DNA of 64,000 bases from an uncultured Litoreibacter sp. (GTDB lineage: Bacteria; Pseudomonadota; Alphaproteobacteria; Rhodobacterales; Rhodobacteraceae), in the NCBI GenBank assembly GCA_947492995.1, contig CANLOU010000002.1:496001-560000 (forward strand), in the 5' to 3' direction. Positions 61,525 to 64,000 of this stretch are shown piece after piece. A model generated the notes under the pieces. That model was not told the origin of the DNA. It saw only the letters and a program-made list of their open reading frames with translations, and searched no databases. The translations under genes and the position numbers were made by a program. Each line of letters starts with the position of its first letter. Position 1 is the stretch's first letter.

Positions 61525-62120
61525 GCGGCGCGCAGAATTTCTGGTCCCGCCGCAAGGCCCGGGTGCAAGCGGAGGCCGAGGCCGAACAGGCAGAGGTTGA
61601 AGCGCAGGCGCTGGCCGAGGAACAGGCTGAGCTGGAAGAGTTGAGCGACGCGGAGATTCTGGCGCAGCTGCAACTGCCTGACCCCGACACCCTGAAAATG
61701 GGCGACGACTTCAAAGCCTTCATGGCGCAGGCCGTGCCGGACCGCATCCGCCGCCGGGCGCTGCGCACCTTGTGGCGATCGAACCCCGTTTTGGCCAATG
61801 TCGACATGCTGGTCGATTACGGTGAGGATTTTACCGACAAGGCGCTGGTCGTTGAGAATTTGCAGACCGCGTATCAGGTCGGCAAGGGCATGCTGAAGCA
61901 TGTTGAAGAAATGGCCCGGCAGGCGGCTGAGCGCGAGAACCCGACGGAGCCTGCGTTGGATGAGACGGAAGACCCCATCGAGGAAGAAGACGTGCTTCTT
62001 GCCGCTGTTGAAGAGGACGCAGCTGTTGAGGTTGAGCAGGCCGGGGAAGAGATCGAAGAGCTCTATGCCGCTCCGACGCCGCGCCGCATGAAGTTCAGAC
62101 TTGAGGAGAGCGCCGCGTGA
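61521..62120 (+). CDS. DUF3306 protein, formate dehydrogenase-associated
   Basis: A 199-residue acidic protein (DUF3306) with a Glu-rich coil (residues 10-45: VQAEAEAEQAEVEAQALAEE), the conserved PDPDTLKMGDDFKAFM and RRRALRTLWRSNPVLANVDM. A Glu-rich tail (about 140-190) is variable. Start is TTG at 61521, overlapping the DUF3305 stop. The next gene, TorD-type, begins at GTG 62117 with a 4-nt overlap. Role in FDH assembly is inferred. Confidence 0.88.
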   Translation: MSGAQNFWSRRKARVQAEAEAEQAEVEAQALAEEQAELEELSDAEILAQLQLPDPDTLKMGDDFKAFMAQAVPDRIRRRALRTLWRSNPVLANVDMLVDYGEDFTDKALVVENLQTAYQVGKGMLKHVEEMARQAAERENPTEPALDETEDPIEEEDVLLAAVEEDAAVEVEQAGEEIEELYAAPTPRRMKFRLEESAA

Positions 62121-62722
62121 ATGCCGCCGAAGACACCAAGGTTGCATCAGAGGATCGTCTGCGGGCGGACCTCTACAACTTTCTGGGCCTGATGCTGTCA
62201 GGCCCACCGGATCAGGTACTACTCGATCAGTGCGCCGGTCTGTCGGGCGACGATAGCGACCTTGGCACAGCGATTGGCGGGCTGTCCCGCGTGGCCAAAG
62301 CCACCAAGCCCAAGAAGGTTGAAAGCGAGTTCAATGCGCTGTTCATCGGTTTGGGGCGTGGCGAGCTTCTGCCTTACGCCAGCTACTATCTCACCGGATT
62401 TCTGAACGAAAAGCCCTTGGCCGCGTTGCGCAGCGATATGGCGTCGCGTGGCATGACGCGGGCGCAAAATGTCTACGAGCCTGAGGACAACATTGCATCC
62501 CTGATGGAGATGATGGGCGGCATGATCGTGGGCCGCTTCGGCGCGCCCGCAGCGCTCAATGACCAAAAGACGTTCTTCAACAAGCATATCGCCCCTTGGG
62601 CGGGCCATTTCTATGCCGATCTGGAGGCCGCCAAGAACTCGGTCCTTTACGCCTCGCTGGGCAGCGTAGGCAGGGCCTTTATGGAGATTGAGCGCGAAGC
62701 GTTCAGAATGACCGCGGGCTAG
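62117..62722 (+). CDS. TorD/DmsD-family maturation chaperone
   Basis: A 201-residue helical chaperone for molybdenum enzymes. It has RADLYNFLGLMLSGPPDQVLL at the start and the family region ASYYLTGFLNEKPLAALRSDM, with the short EPEDNIASLMEMM stretch. TorD proteins bind the Tat signal of the molybdoenzyme until its cofactor is inserted; here the client is probably the Tat-signal FDH alpha subunit at 63088. Start is GTG 62117 (GTGA overlap); an ATG at 62121 is out of frame. Confidence 0.92.
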   Translation: MNAAEDTKVASEDRLRADLYNFLGLMLSGPPDQVLLDQCAGLSGDDSDLGTAIGGLSRVAKATKPKKVESEFNALFIGLGRGELLPYASYYLTGFLNEKPLAALRSDMASRGMTRAQNVYEPEDNIASLMEMMGGMIVGRFGAPAALNDQKTFFNKHIAPWAGHFYADLEAAKNSVLYASLGSVGRAFMEIEREAFRMTAG

Positions 62723-62778
62723 CTACCTGCGATGAAACCGGCGGGGATGCTCGCCAACAACAAGGAGGGAGACATCCC

Positions 62779-62970
62779 ATGACCAAGAAATCTGATGACG
62801 GCGCAAGCCGCCGCGATTTTCTGAAGCTGGCTGGCACGACCGCGCCGGTTGCTGCTGTGGCCTTGGCCACCGGCACAACAGCGGCTGAGGCACGACCGGC
62901 AGATCTGGCGTCAGACAAGATGCAAGACACGGCGCATACCCGCGCCTATCTCGACAGCGCCCGCTTCTAG
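62779..62970 (+). CDS. Small twin-arginine-signal protein of the formate dehydrogenase locus
   Basis: A 63-residue protein with a Tat signal SRRDFLKLAGTTAPVAAVAL (residues about 10-30). The mature part is only about 25 residues (LASDKMQDTAHTRAYLDSARF). Such short Tat proteins, called FdhX in some species, precede the alpha subunit of formate dehydrogenase. AAGGAGGG lies before the ATG. It may be a Tat escort or small subunit for the enzyme. Confidence 0.88.
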   Translation: MTKKSDDGASRRDFLKLAGTTAPVAAVALATGTTAAEARPADLASDKMQDTAHTRAYLDSARF

Positions 62971-63087
62971 GACGCTGCCAGTGACGACCCTCACGGCGAC
63001 TGGTTGCGTGACGCCCGACGGCCAAGAGGTCAAAGAGAAACCAAGCTAGCAAGGGGTTTGCCCCAAGCACGCAAGGGAGGAACTACA

Positions 63088-64000
63088 ATGCTAAGGAAAA
63101 AGACCAACGGGGTAGCGCGACGCCCCCAGCGGACCGGCATCCTGTCTGACATCGCGGAAAAATCTGTAGATCGCCGCAGCTTCTTGCGTGGCAGCGGTTT
63201 GGCCATTGGTGGCCTTGCGGCCATTTCGGCGACGGGTGGCTCGGTCACCGGAGCCACAGCGCAAACCGCAGCCAATGGCGCGGTTGAACTGGTCAAATCT
63301 GTCTGCACCCACTGCTCGGTCGGCTGTACCGTTGTGGCCGAGGTTAGCAATGGCGTCTGGACGGGGCAGGAACCCGGCTGGGACAGCCCGTTCAACCTTG
63401 GCGCGCATTGCGCGAAAGGTGCTGCGGTGCGCGAGCACGCCCATGGCGAGCGCCGCCTGAAATACCCGATGAAGAAAGAAGGCGGGGAATGGAAACGCAT
63501 CAGCTGGGAGCAGGCGATCGACGAGATCGGCGACGGCATGATGAACATCCGCGAGGAAAGCGGCCCAGACTCGGTCTATTGGCTGGGCTCGGCAAAGCAC
63601 AATAACGAGCAGGCCTACCTGTTCCGCAAATTCGCAGCCTATTGGGGCACCAACAACGTTGACCACCAGGCGCGGATTTGTCACTCGACCACTGTTGCGG
63701 GTGTGGCCAACACATGGGGCTACGGCGCCATGACCAACAGCTACAACGACATCCACAACTCCAAGGCGATCTTCATCATCGGCGGCAACCCCGCCGAGGC
63801 GCATCCCGTATCCTTGCTGCATTTGCTACGCGCCAAGGAACAGAACAACGCGCCGGTGATCGTTTGCGACCCCCGGTTTACCCGCACGGCGGCCCATGCT
63901 GATGAGTATGTCCGCTTCCGTCCCGGCACCGACGTGGCGCTGGTTTGGGGCATCCTGTGGCACATCTTCGACAATGGATGGGAGGACAAAGAGTTCATCC
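63088..64000 (+). CDS. Formate dehydrogenase alpha subunit, Cys type, bis-MGD (3' end outside window)
   Basis: Oxidises formate at a molybdenum or tungsten bis-MGD centre. The first 304 residues are visible. A Tat signal ([11 protein letters not shown], about residues 28-60) is followed by the [4Fe-4S] ligands C73, C76, C80 and C108 ([15 protein letters not shown]). The metal ligand is Cys198 in [18 protein letters not shown], not selenocysteine, since TGT is encoded. GGGAGG before ATG 63088 supports the start. The beta and gamma subunits are expected downstream but out of view. Confidence 0.95.
   Translation, partial: MLRKKTNGVARRPQRTGILSDIAEKSVDRRSFLRGSGLAIGGLAAISATGGSVTGATAQTAANGAVELVKSVCTHCSVGCTVVAEVSNGVWTGQEPGWDSPFNLGAHCAKGAAVREHAHGERRLKYPMKKEGGEWKRISWEQAIDEIGDGMMNIREESGPDSVYWLGSAKHNNEQAYLFRKFAAYWGTNNVDHQARICHSTTVAGVANTWGYGAMTNSYNDIHNSKAIFIIGGNPAEAHPVSLLHLLRAKEQNNAPVIVCDPRFTRTAAHADEYVRFRPGTDVALVWGILWHIFDNGWEDKEFI

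Overview
The window is chromosomal DNA from a marine alphaproteobacterium of the order Rhodobacterales, most likely the Roseobacter group. The evidence is gene content and synteny: an E1-beta subunit with its own lipoyl domain, a circularly permuted two-piece tmRNA gene, the trgA-trgB-cysK tellurite cluster, a dmdA-acuI pair for dimethylsulfoniopropionate (DMSP), a monomeric isocitrate dehydrogenase, and many small families typical of Rhodobacterales (DUF4169, DUF6494, DUF3305/DUF3306). Genes are densely packed with many ATGA/GTGA overlaps. I see no insertion sequence, prophage, CRISPR array or plasmid function. It reads as core chromosome with a few accessory blocks.

1-17 kb is mostly central metabolism on the minus strand: pyruvate dehydrogenase (pdhC partial, pdhB, pdhA), an FtsB-like divisome protein, class I aldolase, a short-chain dehydrogenase, phosphoglycerate kinase and two tandem GAPDH genes. 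Then come a fasciclin protein, an exported MsrB, ZapA with a coiled-coil partner, transketolase, a Grx/BolA pair and purL. Near-identical palindromes of the form TTANCGNTAA lie upstream of pdhA, of gap1 and twice upstream of gap2, suggesting one LacI-type regulator of carbon flow.

17-36 kb is mixed. It holds a Gly-rich exported protein, a LysR regulator divergent from a fused indolepyruvate:ferredoxin oxidoreductase, a TusA-like protein, a membrane hydrolase/P450/DUF3592 group, fumC with a hairpin over its ribosome binding site, a Tat-type haloalkane dehalogenase, and the ClpXP adaptor SspB. A chromate locus (chrA, rhodanese-ChrB fusion) and a NIPSNAP/monooxygenase pair divergent from an ArsR-family regulator follow. 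Then come ssrA, which is not visible as a protein gene and encodes the tag ANDNKAPMAMAA, and small exported or membrane proteins including a HEFAH metalloprotease.

36-55 kb carries icd with a GntR regulator, then a tight block DUF2182-DUF1326-DinB-dmdA-acuI, a LysR regulator and a BCCT transporter, which together look like a DMSP uptake and demethylation locus. It continues with photolyase, a cyclopropane-fatty-acid-synthase-like methyltransferase, trgA-trgB-cysK, a large MscS channel and tRNA-Ser(GGA).

55-64 kb is a formate dehydrogenase region: accessory genes (DUF6505, a biotin/lipoate-ligase-like protein, an Mrp ATPase, DUF6494), a TupA-like/cytochrome c fusion, a large poly-ferredoxin, DUF3305, DUF3306, a TorD-type chaperone, a small Tat protein and the start of a Cys-type molybdenum/tungsten formate dehydrogenase that runs off the end.
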